Positions 54,513 through 64,000 of a stretch of 64,000 bases of DNA are shown one piece after another (position 1 is the stretch's first letter; each line of letters starts with the position of its first letter). The notes beneath the pieces were generated by a model. That model ran no database searches. It was not told where the DNA came from and saw nothing but the letters and a program-made list of their open reading frames with translations. A program made the translations under genes and the position numbers. The DNA is taken from assembly GCF_910592395.1 (NCBI RefSeq), contig NC_088312.1, positions 18,049,292 through 18,113,291 on the forward strand. The letters run 5' to 3'. The DNA is from Lineus longissimus. Taxonomy: Eukaryota; Nemertea; Pilidiophora; Heteronemertea; Lineidae.

Positions 54513-55869
54513 TCAGTCCATTTCTATTTCCTCCTCCAGAATGTTGACAAACTCAAGCCCAATTTCCTCCTCCTCTTGGTCTAGCTCCCGCAGTGGTCCG
54601 GCGTCAATTGGGGTTGCCCTGAACAAGGCCAACTCGAATCCACTCTCAATTACTTGCGGAGGTACAGCTTCCAAAGCCGCACTCACGATATTAACTACCT
54701 CACGCAGCCCAATACGTTCACAGGTCCCGTCATCTTGGGTGTTGTCATTTTTCCAGGCTTTCCACGTCTTCCGCAAATTGTTTTTAAAGGATTTCATCAC
54801 GGCAACATCGAGGGGTTGTGCCAGAGACGTACAGCATGCCGGGATAAAATTCAGGATGCCTCCCAATTCTGTCACTCGGAGACCGAAATTCTCCGTGCGG
54901 TGCACTCTGTACCCATCCACGAGGAGAAGAAATTGATCGGTATCTTGTGTGGTGATGTATGGCTCGAATACTTCATATAACCAATGATTGGCAGTCTCAT
55001 CCTTCATCCAACCTGTAGCGGAGGAGGTTATAATAATGTTTGCAGGCAAGTCCTCCTCTTGCAGGGCTGCCAGTTGTCGGACGAAACCAGTCCTCGGAAA
55101 AGTGATGTGCGCCTGTAACTTTATATACTCCCGTCGCGGTGATGGTAAGGGTCACCGTACAACCCAGCTTGGTGTTGGATCGTGACGTCCGCACGTCAAC
55201 CGACTTGGCTCCCCTGGCGTTGGCTGTGTACAAAGGACGAGACTCGAACAGTGCAAACGTCTGGTCCATATTGAAGAGTAATTGCAAGGCAATCTGAAAC
55301 TGGTCGATCGTCTGCGTCACGTCGTCGCGGAAGACTTTGACACGTTGGGCAGCGTCAGCCGGCAGAGTGCTGGTATTCTTATTCACTTTCCGGAGAGAGA
55401 TCTTCTTTCTCTTCATGAATGCTTCTACCCATCCGGCGGAAGCGTGGAAAACGTGCTGTGTAGGTCTGGACTCTATGAAGCCTTGTCTTTGTTCGTCCGG
55501 CAACTGATTCCACCAGTCTTCAAAAATCGTCATAGCACTGGCTTGTATGTCCTGGATCGCAATAGGCAGCCTCCTCTCCCTCAGCCGCTGGTACCATTGG
55601 TAAACACGCTCCTCGACAACCGGCCATTGACCCACCAGTCGCTCTTTGACTGTCCTGTCCTTGCCGCGACCTTCGCGCTCTTTCTCTTCCAGGTCTTCAA
55701 GGTTCCACTTTCTCAACGTTAAAACTAGGATCTTGTAATGTTCGGCAAACTCGTTCATGCTTTCGACTGTTCCATTCAATAGCCCTGTCTCAAGTTCCCG
55801 CAAGTACGCTATTTTCTCGGATACCGAATAGCTCCTTCGCCGTTTTCTCAAGGGTTCTTCTTGTTCCAT
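54513..55869 (-). pseudogene. Pogo-like transposase (CENP-B-type HTH plus DDD domain), one frameshift
   Basis: Starts MEQEEPLRKRRRSYSVSEKI. A psq-type HTH (NEFAEHYKILVLTLRKWN) is followed by a CENP-B-like DNA-binding domain (ERLVGQWPVVEERVYQWYQR to FIESRPTQHVFHASAGWVEA). The catalytic domain has Asp in LLFNMDQT, Asp in LLLVDGYRVHR and the last Asp in SLAQPLDVAVMKSF. Near 55124-55131 a one-base change moves the frame; both sides carry clear homology, so the gene is about 450 codons with a single lesion. The C-terminus is acidic (DQEEEEIGLEFVNILEEE). The related relic on the plus strand at 16090 matches throughout. Confidence 0.88.
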
Positions 55870-56449
55870 GTTGACTGTTTGTCTGGGGGCGAGTGATCAT
55901 CGGCGTTAGGCCTTTATAGGCCTAGGATGTCTAGACATGTTTTTAATAGAAGAAAGTGACAACGTGTGCCATAAAGCCATGAAATAACCGTTTACATCGC
56001 GTCTGGCAAAAGCAAGGCACAGGGCCTACTGAATTTTAAATTTTATGAAATTCAATTTTCTCTGTAGTGAATTAATTTCACTAATTAATTTGGGACTCAA
56101 TAAGAGGTAGGTCAATCCGATATCCACATCAAGTTGTAGGTCTGGATGCTGAAATGGGGCTTTCTTAACGAGACATTAAAATGTTGAAGATTGTTTTTCT
56201 GGCACACTCTGTATGAATCAACCCATTTGCCGATTTTGGAATAAACCCTTGAATGAAACTGACATTTCCTGGGACATGTGCATTGACCGTCTCGTCGCAG
56301 CCGGTGCAAACCTCATGCAGTTCGGCCATTCACATTGGTCAGTGATGTTGAATAGAACTGAATGATCCATTGTAATGGTAACTTGGGGCTGAGGCCTAAA
56401 TACCGGCATGAATGTATGGAAGGTACCTTAGAAAGACGAAACTAGAGTA

Positions 56450-56783
56450 TATGAGGCGTATGTACAACGAAAACAAGACTTGTTGTTGGTACGTGTTGTG
56501 GTTTGAGTGCTTGAGTTCGGCATTTGTTTAATTTTGGTTGGTATCAGTTTATGTCGGTTCAATTACGTTTGCTTCTTATTTCTTTAGTTGCTATCGGGAA
56601 GTAAGCTTCTAATTTTATTATACTTGGTAAAACAATATGTAATGGCTACTGATCACATGGTTATTATGTTGTCACTGGACGCTGCTGCCTTTGTTAATGG
56701 CTTTAGTTGGAAACGTACTGGTTTACAGTCCTGCGTGTCCTGGTCAGAAATTGGTGAGTCGTGGATATGTTATTACCAGTCCT
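56450..56783. other. No gene seen between pogo and Harbinger-2
   Basis: T-rich sequence. GTTATTACCAG at 56769-56779 recurs at 59951 and 61792, so this may be the upstream flank of the TatD unit, separated from it by the Harbinger-2 insertion. Confidence 0.35.
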
Positions 56784-56966
56784 GGGTCCTTATTCACGAA
56801 GCTTCCGTAAGGACTTACGGTACCGTAAGACATACTTACGGCACCGCAAATATTTACGCTGTATTCACAGAGCGACCGTAACTTTGCGGATCCGTATGTC
56901 AGGACCGCAAATCTGCGTGAGGTCCTGCGCCGTCCGCAAGCATTACTACAGATATACCGATTTGTA

Positions 56967-58186
56967 ATGGCAGTCGCATTGATAGTCGAGGAACAAATAA
57001 ACAGGCGTGCGTGGAGGCGTCAGCGAGTGTTTCGGGACAGACTTCAGCCATTCGATATTTATGATGACAGAGACCTCATATCACGGTACAGGATGCCAAG
57101 GCATGTTTTGATGGAAGTGATAGATCTGATTCGTGACGAAGTCGAACACCCAACCAATAGGTCGCATGCAATACCAGCTGTGCTTCAAATCCTATGTGCA
57201 ATCAGGTATTACGCAACTGGAAGTTTTCAGCTTGTTACGGGAGACCTCGGTAATATAAGTCAGCCATCCATATCCCAAATAATCTTCACAGTTTCGTCTG
57301 CTCTACAAGAGGTGTCTGCCAGGATAATTCGATTTCCGATGGACCAAGCTGGACAAAATAGAGTGAAAGAAGGTTTTTACAGTGATGACCGCAGGATCCC
57401 AAATGTCTTGTGATGTGTAGATGGTAGTCTCGTGCCGATCAAGCGCCCTTCACAAAATGAAGAGGCTTATTATGCAGGCATCAATACCCAGCAATAAACG
57501 TGCAAGGTGTCTGCTCCGAGGATAAAAAATTCCTCAACACAGTTGCAAATTGGCCAGGGGCTGCTCATGACGCGTTCATTTGGCGCCAATGCCATCTCAA
57601 CCGGTTGTTGCAGAATGGTGGAGGAAACGATGGCTACCTACTTGGAGACAGTGCGTATCCCTTGGCGCCGTGGCTTTTGACACCAATTCGAAATCCAGAA
57701 AACGAGGCAGAGAGGAGGTATAATTCTCATCAGAGACGTATGAGACAAAGAATTGAGGGAACATTTTCGAGGTGGAAAATGCGGTGGTTGTGCCTACATA
57801 GAGATGGTAAGTAGTGCCATAAAACCGCTGTTGTAAGGTCTATACAGTGCCATCATTATCCATTAAAGTTTGGCTATCTTTGACTTTATTGTCAGGTTTC
57901 AGAAAGAGTGGACCTACATTAAGTATGTAAAACGCATTTGCATTTCTTTTAGGTGGCAACCTTACACTCCGGCCGGAGAGAAGTTGCAAGGTTATCATGG
58001 CAACTGCTGTCCTCCATAATATATGTGAGGTGCATGGTTTACCAGTGCCACGGGGTGCACCACCTAACTTGGTGGACGATGCAGACTTGGACAGAAACCC
58101 CCCCCCCCCCCCCCCCACTCTATCCAGATGATGTGGATGGTCAAGCTGTAAGGAACAGAGTAATCAGACAAAATTTCGGGAATTGA
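56967..58186 (+). pseudogene. Harbinger-2 DDE transposase, exons 56967-57806 and 57953-58186
   Basis: Begins MAVALIVEEQINRRAWRRQR with the Harbinger N-terminal HTH region (FDIYDDRDLISRYRMPRHVL). A TGA at 57411-57413 replaces a sense codon just before CVDGSLVPIKRPSQNEEAYY (first catalytic Asp). A one-base loss near 57476 follows. NWPGAAHDAFIW holds the second Asp and RQRIEGTFSRWKMRW the Glu. Exon 1 ends GATG|GTAAGT, and exon 2 after CTTTTAG continues LRPERSCKVIMATAVLHNIC. A run of about 18 C at 58090-58108 breaks the frame again before LYPDDVDGQAVRNRVIRQNF and the stop at 58184. Not functional as read. Confidence 0.85.
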
Positions 58187-58271
58187 AGTATGTAATTATT
58201 CAATAATACAATACATAGTTGCAATACAGAGTGGCTTCCGCATACATTACTTGATAACTTTTGGAAGAAGG

Positions 58272-59541
58272 CTAGTGCGCACCCTTCTTACCCAGCTTTT
58301 GAAACAAACCTTCAGTGATGGCGCTTACATTGGGGCAGGGTTTAGGAGCATTGCTGATAGATTGTTGGCGAGTCATCAGTTCCAATTTTTTCTTTTCAAT
58401 GTCAACAAGTTGCTCAAGAGTGGTCAGAGTCTTCTCTTCGACCTGCAAGCGGCGCTTGTCAACATCTAGCCGGCGGGTTTCAACGTCCAGCATCATTTCG
58501 GTTACGGATTTCTTCCCTGCACTTGTACTGTTACTTGTAGTTGGGCTTACACGGGGAGTCTTTTTTGGAGGTGGCTTTGCAACGCGAAAATCCTCGTCCT
58601 GGCTATCAGCTGGTTCATCGAAGTCGGAGTAATTGCCGAATGTCTGTGTCGGTGCCTCCATCAGCTCATCGAAAGCATCATCGGACTCGACACAAGCACG
58701 AGTTGCCGTTGCACTTTGACGCGAACGCTGCAATACAAACGATGTGACGTAATATTGACTGCCTATAGTGGAAATTATTTCGCCATGATGAGGTATAACT
58801 TCATTCTTGTAGATTTAAGGTTATATGAATACTTTGAATTGTATTTCAGCATGTTATCCAGCCGACGTCTGACCAAACATTACGCTAATACGTCCTTAGA
58901 GGAGGAATACCTGCTACCGCCCCCTTGTAGGCATTCAAAACTGGGTCAGATCGAACAATAGGCCTAGTCCAAGCTGCTACCAGAGGGAAAATGACGCACG
59001 AGATAAATGTTGTGATGGGATGCAATAATTTGATAAGTTAATTAGCCGAAGTGTGTGGTATGTCAAGGTTCAGTAACTTATGTGATTAAAGCTTATTTTC
59101 ACAAGTTCCTACCTTTGATTCTTTCTTATAGCTCGGTAAAGCGGCGGTGTCATACTCGTCACGGTTGTTAATACCGAAAACTTGAGCAGCGCCCAGCATC
59201 CCGATGACACGTCGCTCTGTATCGGTCAGAGAATCGCTCTTGGGACTCCTCGGGACATTACCGGTCTTGCCATCCCTTGTCCGATCCTCGTTGGCTTTTT
59301 TCTTGGCACGCACTTTAATATCGTCCCACTTCTTTTTTACTTCCTCTACAGTTCGTAGAGACGGGCTGATGGCGTTTAACTTCCTAGATATTTCCAACCA
59401 CGCGTCATTTTTTCTTTTAAGGGTGACTTGGTCACTGAATTTCGATGAAATAATCCGGTAGTTGTCCTCCACCAACTCGATGAGTCGATTAGTTTCATTG
59501 GGAGTGAAGTTTTTCTTTCTCGTCCTCTTTGGCTACGACAT
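58272..59541 (-). pseudogene. Harbinger-2 Myb/SANT-like protein, exons 59541-59113 and 58727-58272
   Basis: Exon 1 begins ATG TCG TAG, so the third codon is a stop; the rest of the frame is open (KKNFTPNETNRLIELVEDNY, WLEISRKLNAISPSLRTVEE, KKKWDDIKVRAKKKA), a Myb/SANT-like trihelix. It ends AAAG|GTAGGA. Exon 2, after ATTGCAG, joins in phase 0 and has an acidic segment, a Lys/Pro-rich stretch (KPPPKKTPRVSP) and a coiled coil (ETRRLDVDKRRLQVEEKTLT). Partner protein of the Harbinger-2 transposase. A downstream ATG could in principle bypass the stop, so inactivation is likely but not certain. Confidence 0.82.
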
Positions 59542-59947
59542 CTTCACGGCTTCAGAACCACAGACCAAGTGACTCTACAAACGTCTGGCCAGTGTATTAA
59601 AACGCATGCCGAAAAACTGACGAATAAGGCAATAAGATCTTATGTAAGAGGAATATTTGTCCCATTGCTATCCATTGATTATGCCCTCACAATTTTTAGC
59701 CGAGTTGCGGTCATTGCGCAATTTACGGATCCTTACATTTATGGAGTCGTTACGGGATGTTTTGTGAATACCCTTAACCAACATTTCACGGTCCCGCAAT
59801 GCCACCGTAAGGCCCTATTTGCGGTACCGTAACTCAAAAATTTGCGGAAGCTTCGTGAATAAGGACCCTGGCTTTTCCGAGAGCTGGCCGCTGTCCTGCA
59901 GTGTTGTTTCTCTATGTATTGTTGGTTTGGGGAACTGGTGGCGAAGG

Positions 59948-59963
59948 TAGGTTATTACCAGCT
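59948..59963 (+). repeat. 16-bp direct repeat upstream of the TatD gene
   Basis: TAGGTTATTACCAGCT, identical to 61789-61804 on the far side of the gene (1841 bp apart). The 11-bp core is also at 56769-56779. Confidence 0.6.
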
Positions 59964-60085
59964 TTTGCTACTTGTTCCATTTCAGTACTATTTTATTGCA
60001 GTAGGCGTCCGTGGTAACGTAATTATTATTTTGGTTGCGCTTGTGTCATGGTCTGGGTTGTTGGAGTATTTCCTCCGCTTTCAGG

Positions 60086-61504
60086 ATGGAACCGGAGCAA
60101 TTCCAGCCGGATTATGAGGACGACGCGCCTACAAGTGCAGCAACGTCTACAAGTGCAGCAACGTCTACAAACGCAGCAACCCCTGCTAAGAAGCGGCGTA
60201 TGCGGTCCAGAAATAAGAAGTGCCCAATTTGCCATGTGGAAGTTAATGGTCATCTCCCTGGACATTTCTTGAAGTACCATGCACCATGGTTTCTAGGGGT
60301 TTCTACCTCGTGTTTCACTTGTAAGGTTCAGGAAGGAATTCCGGCGTTACTGAGAGCTCGGCACGGCTCATGTCGTAACATGACGGAGGGTGCATTTCTG
60401 TCATGGGTCTTTTCCGTGAACGCCGTGCTTGTTTTTTTTGTGAAAACACTTGAGTTGGAGTCGGTAGAGGATCTGACTTTGTTGGTTAAACGGGAAGGAT
60501 TGTATCCTTCAGATACGCCAGAGGGGTTTGATTTCGTCAACTTTTCGTTCTTTCTTGCAGCACAATCTATTTTGTTTGGGCAAAGATCTTCTATAACCGT
60601 TTCACCTCCATCTTGTGCCCTGGCCTTGTTGTCTTGGAGGACCCTGTCGAGGCTTCTGTTGAAACTTGATGAGCGTAGGAGAGAAGAATTCAAGCATCTT
60701 CAGCTTGTACGTGCACCTGAAGATTTCCGATTCTCCTCCTCTAATCGATGCACACTTTCATCTCGATCAGATGTTTCGCCGTGGTCTCTCCAAGAGCCTT
60801 GGCCAGGTTAGCTTATTTAGTTCAGGGGTAACTAACTACGCGTACGAATCGAGTTGGAAGTTTCTACCCAGACACTTGGAAGAGTTTCCAAGTATGTGTT
60901 TTTCAGTGGGTGTGCATCCCAGGTTTGCCTCGGTTAGTTCGAAGCCATTCAGTCAATATTTGTCTGACAAGCGGTGTGTCGCCATTGGCGAAGTCGGTGT
61001 CAATTTCAGTGGTGGGTGTGAGTGTGGCGGGGACCGGCTTTGTTCTGCGTTGGATTGTGTCCGGGATCGTCAGGTCAGCTATCTCCGCACTGTCCTTCCG
61101 TTAGCAGTGGCTAAGAAGAAAGCGGTGATCATTCACTGTCGCGACGGCGGAGGTCAGGCAGCCACCCCTGAAGTGATTGGTGTTTTCCGTACGCTGAATT
61201 TGACTGGTCTCCGTGTACGTATCCACTGTTTCAATGGCACGCACTCGGAGCTTGCAGATTGGTTGGGGCTTGGCCCGAACATTTATATAGGCATCGGCCC
61301 ATTGGTTACTTCGGGCGCCTATTTCCGAAGTGTACTGCGTGATGTACCCTTGACCCGTTTTGTTTTGGAGACGGATTCTCCGTATCTCATGGGAAGTTTT
61401 ACCAGGTTGCAAGAAGGGCATCGTCCCTGTTTAGGTTACCTATTCCGGTCCTGCTTCAAATGAATGCTAGGAACTTTGGTCTTGTGTATAACATTAAGCT
61501 GTAG
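60086..61504 (+). pseudogene. C2H2 zinc-finger plus TatD-type nuclease gene with two frameshifts
   Basis: Intronless. The start MEPEQFQPDYEDDAP follows a CTTTCAG that could be an acceptor. An 18-bp repeat encodes TSAATS units, then a basic stretch (KKRRMRSRNKK) and CPICHVEVNGHLPGHFLKYH, a C-x2-C-x10-H-x4-H finger, and a CFTC pair. A helical middle ends at LQLVRAPEDF. Near 60730 the frame shifts and the TatD domain begins PPLIDAHFHLDQMF. Metal ligands of TatD metal-dependent DNases are all present: H-x-H, GEVGVNFSG (Glu), IIHCRDGG, RIHCFNGTHSE and LETDSPYLM (Asp). Near 61420 a second shift seems needed; the alternative frame ends NARNFGLVYNI and stops at 61502-61504. I cannot assign it to a named element or host gene. 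Confidence 0.75.
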
Positions 61505-62984
61505 TGACGTAGCTTTTTTGGCGGGGGGAGGGGGTATGTGATTGTTGGGTGTTGTGACGTGATCGTTGCATTAGCCTTAGCTGTGACAGTGTGAGCTGAT
61601 CGCTGATCGCTGGTTTATTTATTTATTTTCGTCACAGTCCTTGGTTATGCTACTTCGATTAAGTTGTTTAGTATTTACCTATGTGTTAATTGAACCTTAC
61701 AGGAAGAGGGTAATTTGTCATTTTCGTTTTCTGGGTCATCTCTTGTTAGTGTGGTGTGTGTTAGCTTGTTCATTTTCATAACTTTGAGTAGGTTATTACC
61801 AGCTCAGTTTTGTTGATGGCCAGGTTATTATCATGCCAACTACTCTATGTTACCTCCTGTAGTGTTAAGCTACTCTGTGACAAACTTCCTGTTCGGCCGT
61901 GTTATTTGTATACCAGTTACTGAGGGGTGCACACCTTCTGCTTGGTTCACTGCGTTGGACCGCCTTAAGTTGCCGTATTATGTATATTCTGTATTTTGGA
62001 TGTCTTGTAATATATTGTGTTCAGTTGCTAAGAGGTTGGGAAACTGTTTTTAGGTGGGAGGGGAATGTGGGAGTCTCGTAATGCAACATTTAGAGTATTG
62101 AGATCTTATAGTTTTGAACGTAGAGTATTAGTTTATAGTTTATTAGTAATAGGGGCCATATAAGTTGAGTCTCAACCCTGGTTATTGTGCCCAGATCTTG
62201 TGGGGGAAATCTAACCCTTCTTGGCTTTTGTTATATATGGAAGCTATTGTGTGTTGGGTTGGCTCTGGCCTGCTGTTATGTCATGTACATAGCCCTTCCA
62301 AAGGAGAGGGGAGACCAAACGCAGACACGAGACAAGTAAGACACCAACGTAAAAGACCCTGATTATATACTTAGAAGGAAAACAAGTTCTGCCACCAAGT
62401 TGTGCATCACCAAGTTGCAGCGCCTGAAACCAATGTGGGTAAGTTGCCACAATATCAGCTGACATGTAATCTACCGTTCCAGTACTTTACAACTACGTTA
62501 CAAGTTTATACTGAATTCTTAGAGAATCCCGACTTGGGGCCTCAGAGAGAGAGACGGGCAATAGATGCTACTGGCTTGCTTGACTTCCCCCAAGTGCAGA
62601 ACATGCTACATCTGTAGCGCGTCACCAGGTGACGAAGCTCATTCGTGTTTGGTCATTTTGAAAAGAATGTAGTAACTAGCCAATCACAAGACTGACTCTT
62701 AATTGATTTAATTATCTCTACCGAGATGGGGCTCGTGCGCTGTCATGGAAACGACCTCAATGATCTCAATGACAGAGGAGCCAGGAATAGTTTAAAATGG
62801 CGGGAAATAACCTGATTGCAAACTGGTAAACACATTGGAGAGGTTTAGCAAATTCATTATACAGCACTAAATCAACACTGGCATACTGTGAGGACAAAGA
62901 AATCAATGATTTTTTAGGAACTACGTACGGTTAGGGGTTGGCCGCGCATGAATACAAAAAACAGTCCCTAATGAGACCTCAGGG
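61505..62984. other. No gene seen downstream of the TatD unit
   Basis: Contains the second 16-bp direct repeat (61789-61804), a CGTCACC-A-GGTGACG palindrome near 62618-62632 and an ORF at 62402-62617 without recognisable domain or splice signals. Confidence 0.3.
61789..61804 (+). repeat. 16-bp direct repeat downstream of the TatD gene
   Basis: Second copy of TAGGTTATTACCAGCT. A related CAGGTTATTATCA occurs at 61821. Confidence 0.6.
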
Positions 62985-63265
62985 TTTTGACAATCCTACG
63001 TCATAAACTGTGTAGCCAGTTCAGACTTAATGAGGCCGAATTTGTGCCACTTTCTCTCATAAAACGTGTCTATATAAATAAAATTTGACAAATACTGGTG
63101 TGTCTTAATATGATTGTATTGAGAACTACATACGCAGCGTAGGGCAACAATCATTTTCGCGGGCTTTGTGGTGATGCGGTAGTCTTACAGCAATAAGAAA
63201 GATTCTTTCCTGATCAACATCCGCGGTACTGCTTTTCAAGATGGTGGCAACTTACTAGTGCCATT
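62985..63265. repeat. Dispersed repeat, copy 2 (copy 1 at 31274-31590)
   Basis: Shares ACGTCATAAACTGTGT, AGCCAGTTCAGACT, GCAGCGTAGGGCAACAATCA, CTTTGTGGTGATGCG, TTTCCTGATC-ACATCCGCG and TTTTCAAGATGGTGG with copy 1. It lacks the 75-bp internal block of copy 1. Confidence 0.75.
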
Positions 63266-63730
63266 AAGCCATTATGAGCAAACTATCTTTTACCTGCATA
63301 GCCAATTATTCTGCTTTTAAATCATTGTCCTTTCGATAAGGAGTAAATAGGTTTGTCGACTATAGCAACAGACAATCGCGGTCGGTGGTTATCAAGAGGT
63401 CATTTCTATTTTTGATTCATGTATCATTATTGTTTTATTATCCTAAACGGGTCATTTTTACTTTGCTTACACAAAATATATGTAGCCGTATTTTCAGGTT
63501 TTGACATTACTGAAGGCATAAATATGATTTCATCGGTAATTGATCATTCTTAATTTTTTCAAGGCAACTGATCATGTATAGTATAAGGGGTCAATAACAC
63601 ACACGATCTACATTTAACAACACTGCATTGCATGCAAATCCATTGAAAACTCCATTGAAAATTCATCGGTGGAACACATTTCCATGCCCTATTAAGTTAC
63701 CAAGGTTTAAATGTTCTTAATGATAATTAG
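63266..63730. other. No gene seen
   Basis: AT-rich sequence with no recognisable exon or terminal repeat. Confidence 0.3.
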
Positions 63731-63923
63731 TGTCACAAAAGCAGTCTGGGAGGAATTGTGACCATTCAGCTTTAAGGGTGTCAGCCATGTTGTTTTTAGT
63801 GGAGAGTAGATGTGAATTTTGTGGATAGGATACTTGGGTCCCTCTACAATAAAGAAGGAGTTTCTGTGGAGAACGTAGTCCTGTCTTTCTGTTGGCCGCG
63901 GGTGATGAGGGACGTCCGCGACA
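63731..63923 (+). repeat. Probable 5' LTR of a further LTR retrotransposon
   Basis: Starts TGTCACAAAAGCAGTC, contains a TACAATAAAG polyadenylation-type signal at 63845-63854 and ends GTCCGCGACA. AT and a TGGCGACC primer-binding site follow. The body of the element would lie beyond the right edge. The left end is chosen from the TG rule only. Confidence 0.5.
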
Positions 63924-63925
63924 AT

Positions 63926-63943
63926 TGGCGACCTCCCCAGGAC
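63926..63943 (+). promoter_or_regulatory. Probable tRNA primer-binding site
   Basis: TGGCGACCTCCCCAGGAC, two bases after the LTR end CA. TGG-starting sites pair with the CCA end of a tRNA; the tRNA is not identified. Confidence 0.5.
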
Positions 63944-64000
63944 GAATCAGGACGTCCAGAGTGCCACCACGTTCGTTATTGAGTCAAGCCGGTGAAACAG

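Larger units (their letters stand above)
54004..56447 (-). mobile_element. Pogo-like DNA transposon, 2444 bp
   Basis: Perfect 29-bp inverted repeats (CTCTAGTTTCGTCTTTCTAA-GGTACCTTC) lie at 54004-54032 and 56419-56447, flanked by TA on both sides (54002-54003, 56448-56449). The minus strand carries one transposase, broken by a single frameshift. A 164-bp foldback MITE sits in its 3' part. A second, older relative is at 16090-17350. Confidence 0.9.
56784..59868. mobile_element. PIF/Harbinger transposon Harbinger-2, 3085 bp, mutated
   Basis: GGGTCCTTATTCACGAAGCT-TCCG at 56784 is inverted at the right end (59845-59868). Both subterminal regions are dense in CCGTAA/TTACGG and CCGCAA motifs. Transposase (+) and Myb/SANT protein (-) converge near 58.2 kb, the same layout as Harbinger-1. 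Each gene has a nonsense change. A clear 3-bp target duplication was not identified. Confidence 0.85.

Noticed and set aside
62402-62617. 71-codon ORF near the TatD unit
   Set aside because: No recognisable domain, no convincing splice boundaries and no start context; left as unannotated sequence.

Overview
This window is eukaryotic, AT-rich and almost entirely made of transposable elements. Split genes with GT/AG introns, BEL/Pao and Gypsy LTR retrotransposons, PIF/Harbinger, pogo and Tc1 transposons, a Helitron, many inverted-repeat miniature elements and (ACAG)n/(CA)n microsatellites together point to an invertebrate animal. Long arrays built around GACCTTGAAAA-TAGGTCAAA, and units opening with AACAAGAGGCCCAAGGGCC, are what I associate with molluscs and related lophotrochozoans. 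That placement is an inference from repeat style. No bacterial operon, rRNA, tRNA or CRISPR array was seen.

Left third (1-34.2 kb). A retroelement integrase relic (339-676) is followed by old repeats. A PIF/Harbinger transposon (5018-11868) carries two uninterrupted, converging, two-exon genes: a Myb/SANT-like DNA-binding protein (+) and a DDE transposase (-). Its long intron holds other repeats, including a 1.3 kb Harbinger-type MITE with a MADF exon fragment. Next come a 145-bp tandem repeat, a 130-bp insertion with an 18-bp target duplication, a decayed pogo transposase, GACCTTGA-type arrays and several MITEs. A foldback element with repeat-built arms (31746-34165) contains a Helitron in a clean A|T site. 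Three minus-strand candidate exons in compatible phase (756-941, 7897-8043, 20224-20378) are the only hint of a host gene.

Middle (34-54 kb). A decayed BEL/Pao element (35594-41016) ends abruptly at a Tc1 transposon (41019-43129) with 368-bp near-identical inverted repeats and an intact transposase. On the other side of the Tc1 a different retroelement, Gypsy-1, begins. Gypsy-1 has an unbroken 1223-codon pol ORF that starts with a complete MacroD-type macro domain (ADP-ribose hydrolase fold) ahead of protease, reverse transcriptase and RNase H. A second Gypsy of a different lineage (Gypsy-2, 48970-53130, with 5' LTR and primer-binding site) is nested in the Gypsy-1 integrase, whose C-terminus resumes at 53131.

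Right part (54-64 kb). A pogo-like element (54004-56447, perfect 29-bp TIRs, TA duplication) is followed by a second Harbinger (56784-59868) with converging transposase and Myb/SANT genes that both carry nonsense mutations. A zinc-finger plus TatD-type nuclease gene (60086-61504) follows, flanked by 16-bp direct repeats. The window closes with a dispersed repeat shared with 31.27 kb and a probable LTR plus primer-binding site at the edge. The most unusual item is the macro-domain Gypsy; the zinc-finger/TatD unit is second.
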